Origin: an uncultured Terriglobales bacterium
GTDB taxonomy: Bacteria; Acidobacteriota; Terriglobia; Terriglobales; Acidobacteriaceae
NCBI GenBank assembly: GCA_955652395.1
Contig: CATPBJ010000148.1
Location: forward strand, 1-32,761
DNA length: 32,761 nucleotides
Reading direction: 5' to 3'
Shown here: in pieces, positions 15,936-24,069 of the stretch
How the letters are laid out: every line of letters starts with the position of its first letter
How positions within the stretch are numbered: position 1 is the stretch's first letter
The notes under the pieces: model-generated
What the model was told of the DNA's origin: nothing
Seen by the model: only the letters and a program-made list of their open reading frames with translations
Databases searched by the model: none
Position numbers and translations under genes: made by a program

Positions 15936-16466
15936 TCAGACCGCTATAGCTCCACGTTGCAGGTTACGGATGCGAATAACTTCATCCACCTTGGACAGAA
16001 AGATCCAGTCCATCACTTCTCGCTCCCGCGAGGTGAGCTGCTCAACTCGGTATTGCAGAACTGAGACCGTGGCCTGCTCATCGCGCCGAATGCGGTCGCG
16101 ATCGAGACCGCTATGAACCGCAGCCGGAAGTTCTTCCTTTTGGAATGGTTTTATCAAAAAGTCGATCGCGCCCGCCTTTATCGCCCGTGAAGTCATGGGA
16201 ACGTCGCCGTGCGCCGTAATGAAGATAATCGGTATGCACACGCCGTTTTTTGCGAGGACTTCCTGAAATTCGAGGCCGTTGACTCCGGGAAGCCTCACAT
16301 CCAGCACGAGGCAAGCGGGGGTATCGGGCCTTGGCGACTTCCAGAACTCTTCCGTAGATCCAAACAGCAGGGCGCGCAGTCCTGCCGATTCGAGTAAGTT
16401 GCTGATGGCATCGCGAACGGACGCATCGTCATCCACAACGAAAATTGTCGGACGCTGATCAGTCAT
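15936..16466 (-). CDS. Chimeric response regulator: FixJ-type receiver with a PII (GlnB) C-terminal tail in place of its HTH
   Basis: The 176-residue frame has an intact receiver domain (about 6-120): V-D12-D13-D14, phospho-acceptor D56 in LVLDVRLPG, T84 in FITAHGD, K106 in IKPF. A linker and the beginning of a LuxR-type HTH follow (LTSREREVMDW, 144-154), exactly as in FixJ-like regulators. The HTH then stops and residues 157-176 read LSKVDEVIRIRNLQRGAIAV, which matches the last 20 residues of the GlnB encoded at 19988 (ISRVDEVIRIRNQERGVAAL). DNA binding is lost. The ATG at 16466 overlaps the kinase stop region (ATGACTGA), the normal kinase-regulator arrangement. It may be a recombination product on the way to decay, or a receiver-only protein. 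Confidence 0.8.
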   Translation of the reverse strand: MTDQRPTIFVVDDDASVRDAISNLLESAGLRALLFGSTEEFWKSPRPDTPACLVLDVRLPGVNGLEFQEVLAKNGVCIPIIFITAHGDVPMTSRAIKAGAIDFLIKPFQKEELPAAVHSGLDRDRIRRDEQATVSVLQYRVEQLTSREREVMDWIFLSKVDEVIRIRNLQRGAIAV

Positions 16467-17355
16467 CGGAATCTCTCGAATGAATTGGAAGTGTAAATTG
16501 GAAGATGGCGCCGCCGGGGGGACGCCCACAAGCGGCCTTCATGAGCCTCGATAATCGAGCGGCTGATCGACAGACCCATGCCTATGCCATGGGGCTTGGT
16601 GGTGCAGAACGGATTGAAGATCTTCTCTGCGGTTTCAGCGTCCAGTCCAACGCCGGAATCCTCGACCCGGACCACCCAGTTCTGACTCATTCCCGCGCAC
16701 GCTGATGAGCAGTTCCCTGGGGCGATCCATCGTCTCCGCCGTCGCATCCATTCCGTTCATCATGAGGTTAAGCACAACCTGCTGCAACTGGACCCGGTCC
16801 GCCTTGACTTTGGGCCGGCTGGGGACAAGGTCTGTCCGGATCAAGATCCGGCACCGGATGGCTTCGTCCCGCAGAAGGGTCGTCAGCTCGTGAATCAACT
16901 CGTTAGTATCGAGCCAGTCCTTCGCAGGTGATTCTTTTCTTTTTTGAACAGAGCGCGAATGCGGCTAAGTACGGCACCGGCACGCGTGCCATCCTGAATA
17001 ATCCCCTCAATGGTCTGGCGCCGCCTTCTCCAGGTTGGGAGGACTCGCAGAAAGCCACTCGACACAGGCGTGGCCATGCGTTACTACCGCCGTAAGGGGC
17101 TGATTGATCTCGTGGGCAATCGAGGCCGTTAGTTCGCCCATGCTCAGCACCTGCGATAGGCGAGTGAGTTCTGCTTGGGTATTCAAGAGCTCGGCGGTTC
17201 GTTCCGACACCCGGACCTCCCAAAGGTCAAGGGCCTCCTTGAGCGCTTCCTCGCTCTTCTTCTTCCCGGAACTCACCCAGCTTGCCACCAGAGCGCAGAC
17301 AACAAATGCGGCAAAATAGGCCGAATTGGCAGGATCCCCCCCAAAGATACTTGGG
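16459..17355 (-). pseudogene. FixL/NtrB-type sensor histidine kinase, frameshifted and 5'-truncated
   Basis: Pieces of one kinase appear in order across several frames. First comes the end of a hydrophobic sensor region (AYFAAFVVCALVASWVSSGKKK) and a coiled segment. The H-box is GELTASIAHEINQPLTAVVTHGHACVEWL. Then come GAVLSRIRALFKKE, an N-box region (DRVQLQQVVLNLMMNGMDA), a G1-box (VRVEDSGVGLD) and a G2 region (GIGMGLSISRSIIEAHEGRLWA). Breaks lie near 17025, 16925, 16690 and 16510. Sensor membrane segments that normally precede this are missing: the frame begins about 20 bp after the glnD stop. It was the partner of the response regulator immediately downstream. Several indels argue for a true pseudogene, though sequence errors could explain one or two. 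Confidence 0.8.
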
Positions 17356-17377
17356 TGAGAGGATGTAGAGACACGGC

Positions 17378-19960
17378 TTACAGCTGCCCCAGCAGAGCGG
17401 TTCGCATCTTGTCTTGGTGCTGAAGGTCCAGCTTGGTGCCGGCACAGGTCACATGGAAAACGTCGGTTGCAGCCTGACCTTGCGTGTCGATGATCGCGAC
17501 CTCGATATTGCAGCCGAGTTCGGCCATGGCGGAACTGATGTCGTAGAGGAGTCCGGGACGGTCCGGGGCAATGATCTCGATCAGCGTGCTGTTTTGTGAG
17601 CAGTTGTTGTCAATCTGCACGCTGGGCTCGATGGTTATTTTCGGGCTCTGCAATCCCGGTTTGAATTTAGTTTCCATGAGTTCCACAACATCGATTTCAC
17701 CCGAAACGGCTTCAGCGAGTTTCCGTTTCAGACGGTCGATTTCAGACGGATTGAGCTCCAGGGTCCGGAAACGGTCAGAAAACCGAATGGTGTCCAGAAC
17801 AACGCCGGCCTTGTTGGAAAACGCTTCCGCTTTCAGAATGTTCATTCCCCAGGACGAAAGCGTCCCCACCACGTGGGAAAATAAAGCCGGGCAGTCCAGC
17901 GTTAACAGAACCAGTTCGAAGTAGCCATCGCGACGGAGTATATCGATCTGTGGTTCGTCATCTTTCTGTTTGAGGCGATCGTACATGCGGCAGTGGGCTA
18001 CGATCTCGCTCGAAGTGTGAGTCAGCAGATACCGCTTGGGGAAACCTTCCAGGAACGAAGTGATGTGCTTCGTATGCGGCTCGCCCGCTGCGGCCACGAC
18101 TTCCTCGATTCGTCCGCTGTTGGAAGCGCTCAGGGTGAGACGCTGGTCGTCCACGCTCCGGCTGAGATGGTTGAACGCGGCCGCGTACAACTGCCAAAGC
18201 ATCTCCGCCTTCCAGGGGGTCAGAGCTTCCGGGTTGACCGATTTAATGTCGGTGTAGGTAAGCAGCGTAAGCATCTTCAGCCGTTCCGTCGTGCAGACGG
18301 ATTCGCTGAACTCAGCTACCACCTTGGGGTTGAAGATGTCCTGGCGCATGGTTGTCGACGACATTCGCAAATGGTTCGCAATCAGAAACACTACGGTCTC
18401 GCGGTCAACCGGTTCAAGGCGAAGGCGCTCGAGGGCGCTGGCTGACGCCTGCAGGCTTCCGGTCACGTGGTCATCCTCGGGCATACCCTTCCCGACATCG
18501 TGAAGCAAGAGAGCCAAGAAGAGCAGGTCGGGCCGTTCGAGCCCGTCCAGAATGTCGCGGAAGCGCCGTTCCAATTCGCTGTCGGGAGTTCGCAGCGCGT
18601 GTATGTTCTCAATCGCCACCAACGAATGTTCGTCCACCGTGTAGCGGTGGTAGTAGTCGCGAATCACAAGCGAATCGACGGCCTGAAATTCAGGAAACAG
18701 CAGAACCAGCACGCCCAGCCGGTGCATGGCGCGCAGGGCGGTTCCGGCATGAGGCGATACCAGGACTCTTCTGAAGTACGACCACACTTCCGGAGACTCG
18801 TGTGCCCATTGCCGAAGCTTGGGAACCGACGCTTCGACGCATCGTTCGGTTTCGGAAGTCAACTTAAGTCCGTGACGGCCGACGAATTCGAAAAGGCCGA
18901 GCAGTACTGATGGATCCTGGACGGAAGAGAGCTGGCGCAAAAAGACCCGGCCCTCGACCACGGAAAAATCCGCATTGGACAGGCGCGATTTGTGGTTTTC
19001 AAACAGGCGGTACAGACCGGAGCGCGACGGCGGCACTTCGTCGAAGAGGACGGTCAGCCGGTAAATCGATCTTACGTGCCGGAAATAAGTTCGCATCCAG
19101 GCAGCGGCCGCGACCGGCGCTCGGGCCGGCAGCCCGATTCCCGCCGCCGCAGCCTCGGATTGCAGCTCGTAGGTCAGTTGATTCAGGTCCCGGCCTTGCC
19201 GATAGTGCAGGAAGCATCGCACGGCTGAAAGAAAATCCAGGGCGGCGCCGCACTCCGCGCGAAATGCCTCTGGCAGCAAACTCTCGGGTGCGGGCCAGAC
19301 ACCCACCTTCTCCAACTGGGAAATCAGGCCGAGCCAGCCTGCGACCTGGTAGTCCCGCAAGCCGCCAGGACAGTCCTTGATGTTGGGTTCCAGATGAAAG
19401 ATGGTGTGACCGTACTTGTTGTGGCGCGCAGAGGTCAGATCGATCAGCCTCTGCTGCAACTCAAGAGCCTCGCGAGCCACCATTTTCGGAATCACCTGCG
19501 AGCGAAGCTGCTCAAACAGCCCCACGTCGCCGCATATGTAGCGGCAATCCAGCAGGGAAATGTTGAACTCCAGATTGTCGCGGTGCAGTTTGCCACACTC
19601 CGCCAGGGAACGGGTGGTGGGGCTGACGCGAAGGTGCAGGTCCCACAGGGCCTGGGAAATTCGCGGGATCACCCGCCTCTGTGAATCTTCAGACAAGGCC
19701 GATTCATGGAAGAAGAGCACATCCACATCGGAGCAGGGAAACAGCGCACGACGGCCGTAGCCGCCCAGAGCAGCGACGCAGATCCTCTCCGGCGAGGCTG
19801 GAGAAAATTGATTCCACAACTCGCTGATGAGGCCATCGGTTAGATTCGAGCGTTCGAGTATTGCGGTTTGTCCGTCGTGCGACCGCTCGAATCTCTCGCG
19901 TATCTTTTCCGACTCGGCCTGATATGCGTGTGATGTTGAGCTATTCGCTAGCAGTGGCAT
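17378..19960 (-). CDS. glnD: [Protein-PII] uridylyltransferase / uridylyl-removing enzyme
   Basis: GlnD senses glutamine and adds or removes UMP on PII. The 860-residue protein has the usual four parts. The nucleotidyltransferase carries the G66-G-Y-G-R motif followed by metal-binding D78 and D80 (CSDVDVLFFHE). The HD hydrolase domain has H487-D488 (LLHDVGKG). Two C-terminal ACT domains follow (about 675-740, LLTLDCPALFSHVVGTL; and about 785-855, EIIAPDRPGLLYDISSAMAELG), which bind glutamine in the family. Length is normal. The ATG at 19960 has GGAG four bases upstream. It lies 27 bp downstream of glnB, so the modifying enzyme and its substrate form an operon. Confidence 0.95.
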   Translation of the reverse strand: MPLLANSSTSHAYQAESEKIRERFERSHDGQTAILERSNLTDGLISELWNQFSPASPERICVAALGGYGRRALFPCSDVDVLFFHESALSEDSQRRVIPRISQALWDLHLRVSPTTRSLAECGKLHRDNLEFNISLLDCRYICGDVGLFEQLRSQVIPKMVAREALELQQRLIDLTSARHNKYGHTIFHLEPNIKDCPGGLRDYQVAGWLGLISQLEKVGVWPAPESLLPEAFRAECGAALDFLSAVRCFLHYRQGRDLNQLTYELQSEAAAAGIGLPARAPVAAAAWMRTYFRHVRSIYRLTVLFDEVPPSRSGLYRLFENHKSRLSNADFSVVEGRVFLRQLSSVQDPSVLLGLFEFVGRHGLKLTSETERCVEASVPKLRQWAHESPEVWSYFRRVLVSPHAGTALRAMHRLGVLVLLFPEFQAVDSLVIRDYYHRYTVDEHSLVAIENIHALRTPDSELERRFRDILDGLERPDLLFLALLLHDVGKGMPEDDHVTGSLQASASALERLRLEPVDRETVVFLIANHLRMSSTTMRQDIFNPKVVAEFSESVCTTERLKMLTLLTYTDIKSVNPEALTPWKAEMLWQLYAAAFNHLSRSVDDQRLTLSASNSGRIEEVVAAAGEPHTKHITSFLEGFPKRYLLTHTSSEIVAHCRMYDRLKQKDDEPQIDILRRDGYFELVLLTLDCPALFSHVVGTLSSWGMNILKAEAFSNKAGVVLDTIRFSDRFRTLELNPSEIDRLKRKLAEAVSGEIDVVELMETKFKPGLQSPKITIEPSVQIDNNCSQNSTLIEIIAPDRPGLLYDISSAMAELGCNIEVAIIDTQGQAATDVFHVTCAGTKLDLQHQDKMRTALLGQL

Positions 19961-19987
19961 GGGACTCCGGGAGCCTGATGTGATGGG

Positions 19988-20326
19988 CTAGAGTGCTGCC
20001 ACTCCCCGCTCCTGATTACGAATCCGGATCACTTCATCGACTCTTGAAATGAAGATTTTTCCATCGCCGATCTTTCCCGTGGAGGCTGTTTTTACGATGG
20101 CGTCAACGACTGAATCCACGAGATTATCAGCCAGAACGAGCTCAAGCTTGATCTTGGGCAGAAGGTCTACGCTATATTCCCGGCCTCGGTATATTTCCGT
20201 GTGACCCTTCTGCCTGCCGTGCCCGCGCACGTCAGAGATCGTCATGCCCTCGACGCCCAAGTCGGTCAGAGCTTCCTTGACACCCTCGAACTTGGACGGC
20301 TGAATAATCGCTTCGACTTTAGTCAT
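19988..20326 (-). CDS. glnB: Nitrogen regulatory protein PII
   Basis: The 112-residue protein matches PII throughout. VEAIIQPSKFEGVKEAL is at the N-terminus, and the T-loop is GHGRQKGHTEIYRGREYSVD with the uridylylation tyrosine Y51. LPKIKLELVLAD follows, then the B-loop (TGKIGDGKIF) and the C-terminal VDEVIRIRNQERG. PII trimers integrate 2-oxoglutarate, ATP/ADP and glutamine (through GlnD) and control transporters and enzymes of nitrogen assimilation. glnD follows 27 bp downstream. An Amt-type transporter gene lies on the other strand just upstream, the usual PII partner; whether this pair interacts cannot be read from the sequence. Confidence 0.96.
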   Translation of the reverse strand: MTKVEAIIQPSKFEGVKEALTDLGVEGMTISDVRGHGRQKGHTEIYRGREYSVDLLPKIKLELVLADNLVDSVVDAIVKTASTGKIGDGKIFISRVDEVIRIRNQERGVAAL

Positions 20327-20401
20327 CTTCGATCCGTCCTCAGCCTTCCGCCGCTCGCATCCTAAGACAAGATTCCAATTGGGCCAAGCAGAAATTTTCT
20401 A

Positions 20402-20430
20402 TTGCGGGAATAAGAATTTTGTATTGTTAT
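20402..20430 (+). promoter_or_regulatory. Candidate sigma-70-type promoter for the Amt operon
   Basis: TTGCGG (20402-20407), a 17-bp spacer and TGTTAT (20425-20430) lie in an AT-rich part of the glnB/amt divergent gap, about 57 bp upstream of the 20488 start. No sigma-54 element was found here. Confidence 0.35.
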
Positions 20431-20487
20431 GCTTCCAGGCTGGGATCGATGTCCTGGGTTACACTTGCCATGTCCGAGGGTTATTCC

Positions 20488-20670
20488 ATGAAGCTTGCAG
20501 GGTTTCTGCTGCTGTTGGCAGGGTGGGGAATCGTCCTCTCCACAATAATGCTGATCGCGCCAACCCCGGCGCGGACTGGCTTCGTGCTGGCTGGCATCGC
20601 GGTGGAGGCGCTGGGGCTGATTCTTGTAGCCCGCTCCCATCTGGAGCCGAAAGGGGAACGACAAGGGTGA
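20488..20670 (+). CDS. Small two-helix membrane protein coupled to the Amt gene, 60 aa
   Basis: The product has two hydrophobic stretches, LAGFLLLLAGWGIVLSTIMLI (about 3-23) and GFVLAGIAVEALGLILVA (about 31-48), and a charged tail (RSHLEPKGERQG). The ATG at 20488 has GAGG eight bases upstream. Its stop overlaps the GTG start of the transporter (GTGA), so translation is coupled. A role as a small subunit or stabiliser of the transporter is inferred from this coupling alone; I know no such family. Confidence 0.6.
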   Translation: MKLAGFLLLLAGWGIVLSTIMLIAPTPARTGFVLAGIAVEALGLILVARSHLEPKGERQG

Positions 20671-21974
20671 CGCCGCTGCCTGCTCCTGTACTCTCCCAAA
20701 TTGCGGTTGCACTCTGCATCCTCTTCATTCTTCTCGTTCCTCTTGCCGCTGCGGGACTTGCGCTCATCAATGCCGGCTTGGGCCGTGCGCACAGCGCTGC
20801 CCACTCCATGCTGGCCTCGCTGAGCGTGATCGCTGTGGCGGCAACCGTGTACTTCGTCTGTGGTTTTTCCTGGCAGGGGTTCATCGGCCAGCCCGCACAC
20901 GTGTTTACTGTTGGCGGAAGAGCATGGAGCTGGATCGCGGCCGAACCGCCGTTCTTTCGTGGGCTGCGGCTGGACGGCTCGACCGCCTCGCTGGCGGCGT
21001 GGCTACAGATGCTCAGCGTCGGCCTGGCGGCGCTCATCCCACTGGGCGCTGGAGCCGATCGCTGGCGGTTAGGCGCAAGCTGCGCTTCCACTGCCCTCCT
21101 GGCAGGGTGGACCTATCCATTATTCGCGCATTGGGTTTGGGGCGGCGGATGGCTGGCGCAACTCGGCGTCAATTATGGACTCGGCCGGGGCTTTGTAGAT
21201 GCCGGAGGTTCCAGCTCGATTCAGGTTGTCGGTGGACTTACGGCGCTGGCTATGGCATGGATTCTCGGCCCTCGGAGGGGGAAGTACGGATCGAACGGCT
21301 TGCCCAATGCCATCCCCGGGCATAGTGCCGTCTTGGTTCTAGCTGGATGCATGCTGGCCTGGCTGGGATGGCTGGGCTTGAATTCCGCGGGCGCAATTTT
21401 GTTCACGGGCGCTGAAACCGGGCGCGTTGTCCTGGTGGCGGTCAATACCACGCTGTCGGCAGCTTCGGCCGCGCTGGCGGGGACTGTGGTTACGAGCATG
21501 CGGTTCGGCAAACCGGACGCCTCGCTCATCGCCAACGGATGGACCGGCGGGCTGGCCGCCAGCAGTGCCGGCTGCGCGGTCCTCGATCCGGCGGAGGCGG
21601 TTATTGTCGGAATGGTGGCGGGCGGTCTGACCGCCTGGGCGGCTGATTGGCTCGAATTTGGACTCAAGGTGGATGATCCGGGCGGCGCGATTTCTGTGCA
21701 CGCGCTCGGAGGTATTTGGGGCGTGCTGGCGCTCGGAGTTCTCGCCCAGTTTTCCGGCCAAACATCGGGCCAGTTTCTGGCGCAGCTCGTGGGTGTCGCG
21801 ACATTGATCGGCTTCGTGCTGCCGCTGACTTACGGATTGAATTTGCTTCTGAATCGGTTCTACCCACAACGGGTATCGGTCGACGGCGAGCGCCAAGGAA
21901 TGGATTTGCATGAATTGGGCGCCGACGCCTATCCGGAGTTTGTGTCCCACAGCGAGGAGTTTATCCAGCGCTAA
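20667..21974 (+). CDS. Amt-family ammonium transporter with Gln at the first pore-histidine position
   Basis: The 435-residue protein is a hydrophobic channel of about eleven membrane segments. Family marks include D178 and the following segment DAGGSSSIQVVGGLTALAMAWILGPRRG, GHSAVLVLAGCMLAWLGWLGLNSAGAI, GWTGGLAASSAGCAVLDPAEAVIVG, and VDDPGGAISVHALGGIWGVLA. In E. coli AmtB two histidines (H168 and H318) line the pore; here H318 corresponds to H345 but H168 aligns with Q186. The GTG at 20667 is chosen because family similarity starts there, the upstream frame overlaps the small membrane gene, and AAGGGG lies upstream. It is divergent from glnB. It is probably a transporter or sensor of ammonium; the altered pore makes activity uncertain. 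Confidence 0.85.
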   Translation: MTPLPAPVLSQIAVALCILFILLVPLAAAGLALINAGLGRAHSAAHSMLASLSVIAVAATVYFVCGFSWQGFIGQPAHVFTVGGRAWSWIAAEPPFFRGLRLDGSTASLAAWLQMLSVGLAALIPLGAGADRWRLGASCASTALLAGWTYPLFAHWVWGGGWLAQLGVNYGLGRGFVDAGGSSSIQVVGGLTALAMAWILGPRRGKYGSNGLPNAIPGHSAVLVLAGCMLAWLGWLGLNSAGAILFTGAETGRVVLVAVNTTLSAASAALAGTVVTSMRFGKPDASLIANGWTGGLAASSAGCAVLDPAEAVIVGMVAGGLTAWAADWLEFGLKVDDPGGAISVHALGGIWGVLALGVLAQFSGQTSGQFLAQLVGVATLIGFVLPLTYGLNLLLNRFYPQRVSVDGERQGMDLHELGADAYPEFVSHSEEFIQR

Positions 21975-22008
21975 GCCTGACCCTGGGGTGAGCCGACAAA
22001 GCTCGTCA

Positions 22009-22974
22009 TTAGTGCCGCGCCACGTAAAGCAGCAGCCCGAAAATGACAACCGGAATCAGCGCCAGCATCACATAGAACAGGATTCTTCTGGTCATGGGCT
22101 CGCGCCGTATTTTCCAGTCCCCCAGTTCGGGGCGCTCGGCCACTCCAACTCGATCCGGGTGCTCGAGGTCCCAGATAAGCTGATGAGCGTTGGGGTAACG
22201 CTTCTTGGGGTCGCGTTCCATCGCGCGATAAATAATCTCCTGCAGCTGAGGGGAGATCTCCGGATCGATCTCTCGCGGCGGGATTGGATTGTTCAGCAGC
22301 CGGTCATTCATGATGACGAAGGCATTGGGGCCCGAAAACGGGACCTTCCCGGTCAGCATTTCATACAGCATGACTCCTAGTGCATATAAATCGCTGCGGG
22401 CATCGCCACGCTTGCCTTTGACCTGTTCGGGGGAGATGTAGTCCGGCGTTCCGATGGTTTTGGAAAACTTGGTAAAGGTAAGCCGGCGCGAACCGACGTT
22501 AGCAGCGATACCGAAATCAATGAGCTTGATGCGGTCTTCCGCGTCGACCATGATATTTTCTGGTTTGAGGTCGCGATGAACCACGCCGTGGGCGTGAATG
22601 TAGTCCAGCGCGTTGGCGATACCCAGTGAGATCCGGACAGCACGATCGGGGGGAAGCTTCTTCTCCTCGTTGAGGATCTGGCGCAGCAGCCGGCCCTCCA
22701 CCCACTCCATGACCATGTACAGCTGGCTGTGGCCATTCTCGGATATCACCTTGACCACGCCGGGGTGGTCGAGTTTCTGGCCGATCTCCTGCTCGCGCTG
22801 GAAGCGATCGAAGAAGACAGGGTCCCCTTCCATCTCGGTGTGCGGAACTTTAATTGCAACCTGGCGTCCGGTGCGCAAGTCCGTTGCCCGAAAGATCGAG
22901 GCCATACCACTGCGCGCGGCCACGCCTTCGATCCGGTAGTGGTCGAGTTGGCCGCCAGTATGAAGTGGGCTCAT
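22009..22974 (-). CDS. Membrane-anchored Hanks-type serine/threonine protein kinase
   Basis: The 321-residue protein has a kinase domain (about 12-275) and one C-terminal transmembrane helix (about 294-319, RRILFYVMLALIPVVIFGLLLYVAR) with almost nothing beyond it, so it lacks an extracellular sensor. Catalytic residues are present: K42 (VAIKV), HRDLKPEN with D135, and DFG at 153-155. TFSKTIGTPDYISPEQ is a normal activation-loop end. The glycine loop is atypical (GVAARSGMASIF instead of GxGxxG). A basic-to-acidic juxtamembrane region precedes the helix. It is on the same strand as, and 170 bp downstream of, the PP2C phosphatase, a common kinase/phosphatase pairing. It converges with the Amt gene, leaving 34 bp between stops. 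Confidence 0.93.
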   Translation of the reverse strand: MSPLHTGGQLDHYRIEGVAARSGMASIFRATDLRTGRQVAIKVPHTEMEGDPVFFDRFQREQEIGQKLDHPGVVKVISENGHSQLYMVMEWVEGRLLRQILNEEKKLPPDRAVRISLGIANALDYIHAHGVVHRDLKPENIMVDAEDRIKLIDFGIAANVGSRRLTFTKFSKTIGTPDYISPEQVKGKRGDARSDLYALGVMLYEMLTGKVPFSGPNAFVIMNDRLLNNPIPPREIDPEISPQLQEIIYRAMERDPKKRYPNAHQLIWDLEHPDRVGVAERPELGDWKIRREPMTRRILFYVMLALIPVVIFGLLLYVARH

Positions 22975-23144
22975 CGTGAGCGCGGGTCAACGCGCAAGTC
23001 AATGATGCCAGAATACGCACGGGTAAAGACATAAATAACGCATAAAAAGTTCGTAAGTTTTTACCTATTCGACTCCGCCTTGGAGTGAACTCGGCGCGAG
23101 TGTTTGGGGCGCGGCCCACGGTGGAAAATGCGGAAATAATAATG

Positions 23145-23993
23145 TCAGCGGAGTCTGTAGGGTCGGCCGCGATACATGCCTACGCGCTCAACGGCCCGGA
23201 CGCGGACGAGCTGCAGGCTAATGTTATCGCTGCCGTCTCGTTGGTTGGCGAGCGTCACCAGCTTGCGCGTTGCCGCATCCAGGTCGGCATCGTGGGTGAC
23301 GACACTGGCGATCTCTGGCGCGCTCAACGGGCCGTGCAGTCCATCAGAGCAAAGCACTAGGACATCGCCTACCAGCACCTGGATCTCCTCAGTATCGACG
23401 TTGACGAACATATCGTTTCCTAGCGAGCGGCTGAGCAAGTGGCGGGTCGGCGCTTTGGCGGCTTCTCTCCTGGATAGCAGGCCCAGGCGCGCTTGTTCGC
23501 TGGCGACGGTGTGGTCTTTTGTCAGTACGGTGGCATGGCCACGACGGACGAGATAACAACGCGAATCCCCTACATGGGCCACGACGGCGCGGTCGAAGCG
23601 CAGCGCGCAAGCCACCAACGTAGTCGCCATTCCTCCGCCGCCAGGTCGGGCCGCGAGTCCGGCCTCGAACACCCTGGTATTGGCGGCCTGCACTAAACGC
23701 GGCAATAACGCGGAGTGCGGTTCGCCGCTGGCGGCGGCGCAAAAACCGGCGATCACACACTCAACCGCGGTGCGCGAAGCAACTTCGCCCTTCTCTTGAC
23801 CGCCCACTCCGTCGGCGAGCACAAATAACCAGCCATGGGTGTGGACGAGCGCCGGGGTAGCGGGAACGACGTGACCAACGTAGTCCTCATTGTGCTCGCG
23901 GACCCTTCCCGTATCGGAAAGTTGTGCGAACTCAACATCCAGCATAGGAGGCTGTAGCGAACGGTGATCGGGGAGTATTGGCCGATGGTTCAC
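23145..23993 (-). CDS. PP2C-type serine/threonine protein phosphatase
   Basis: The 282-residue protein carries the metal-binding motifs of bacterial PP2C (Stp/PrpC type): SDTGRVREHNED at about 26-37, LADGVGG with D61, GGGGMATTLVA, VAHVGDSRCYLVR, LCSDGL and DGSDNIS near the end. It would remove phosphate from proteins modified by the neighbouring kinase. The GTG start at 23993 has a strong ribosome site (AGGGAGAG) a few bases upstream; homology would equally allow M17 at 23945. It has no membrane segment, so it is cytoplasmic. Length is slightly above the usual 240-250. Confidence 0.93.
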   Translation of the reverse strand: MNHRPILPDHRSLQPPMLDVEFAQLSDTGRVREHNEDYVGHVVPATPALVHTHGWLFVLADGVGGQEKGEVASRTAVECVIAGFCAAASGEPHSALLPRLVQAANTRVFEAGLAARPGGGGMATTLVACALRFDRAVVAHVGDSRCYLVRRGHATVLTKDHTVASEQARLGLLSRREAAKAPTRHLLSRSLGNDMFVNVDTEEIQVLVGDVLVLCSDGLHGPLSAPEIASVVTHDADLDAATRKLVTLANQRDGSDNISLQLVRVRAVERVGMYRGRPYRLR

Positions 23994-24019
23994 GGACTCT
24001 CCCTTTTAGCCAAGACAAC

Positions 24020-24039
24020 GGGCGGGCTTGCGCCCGCCC
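24020..24039 (-). terminator. GC-rich hairpin after the APC permease
   Basis: GGGCGGGC (24020-24027), four-base loop and GCCCGCCC (24032-24039) form a perfect 8-bp stem 31 bases after the permease stop on the minus strand. The tail there is GTTGTCTTGG, only weakly T-rich. It separates the permease from the PP2C gene. Confidence 0.6.
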
Positions 24040-24069
24040 AAGACTTCATCGTTAGAGTTCGCCAAAAGC

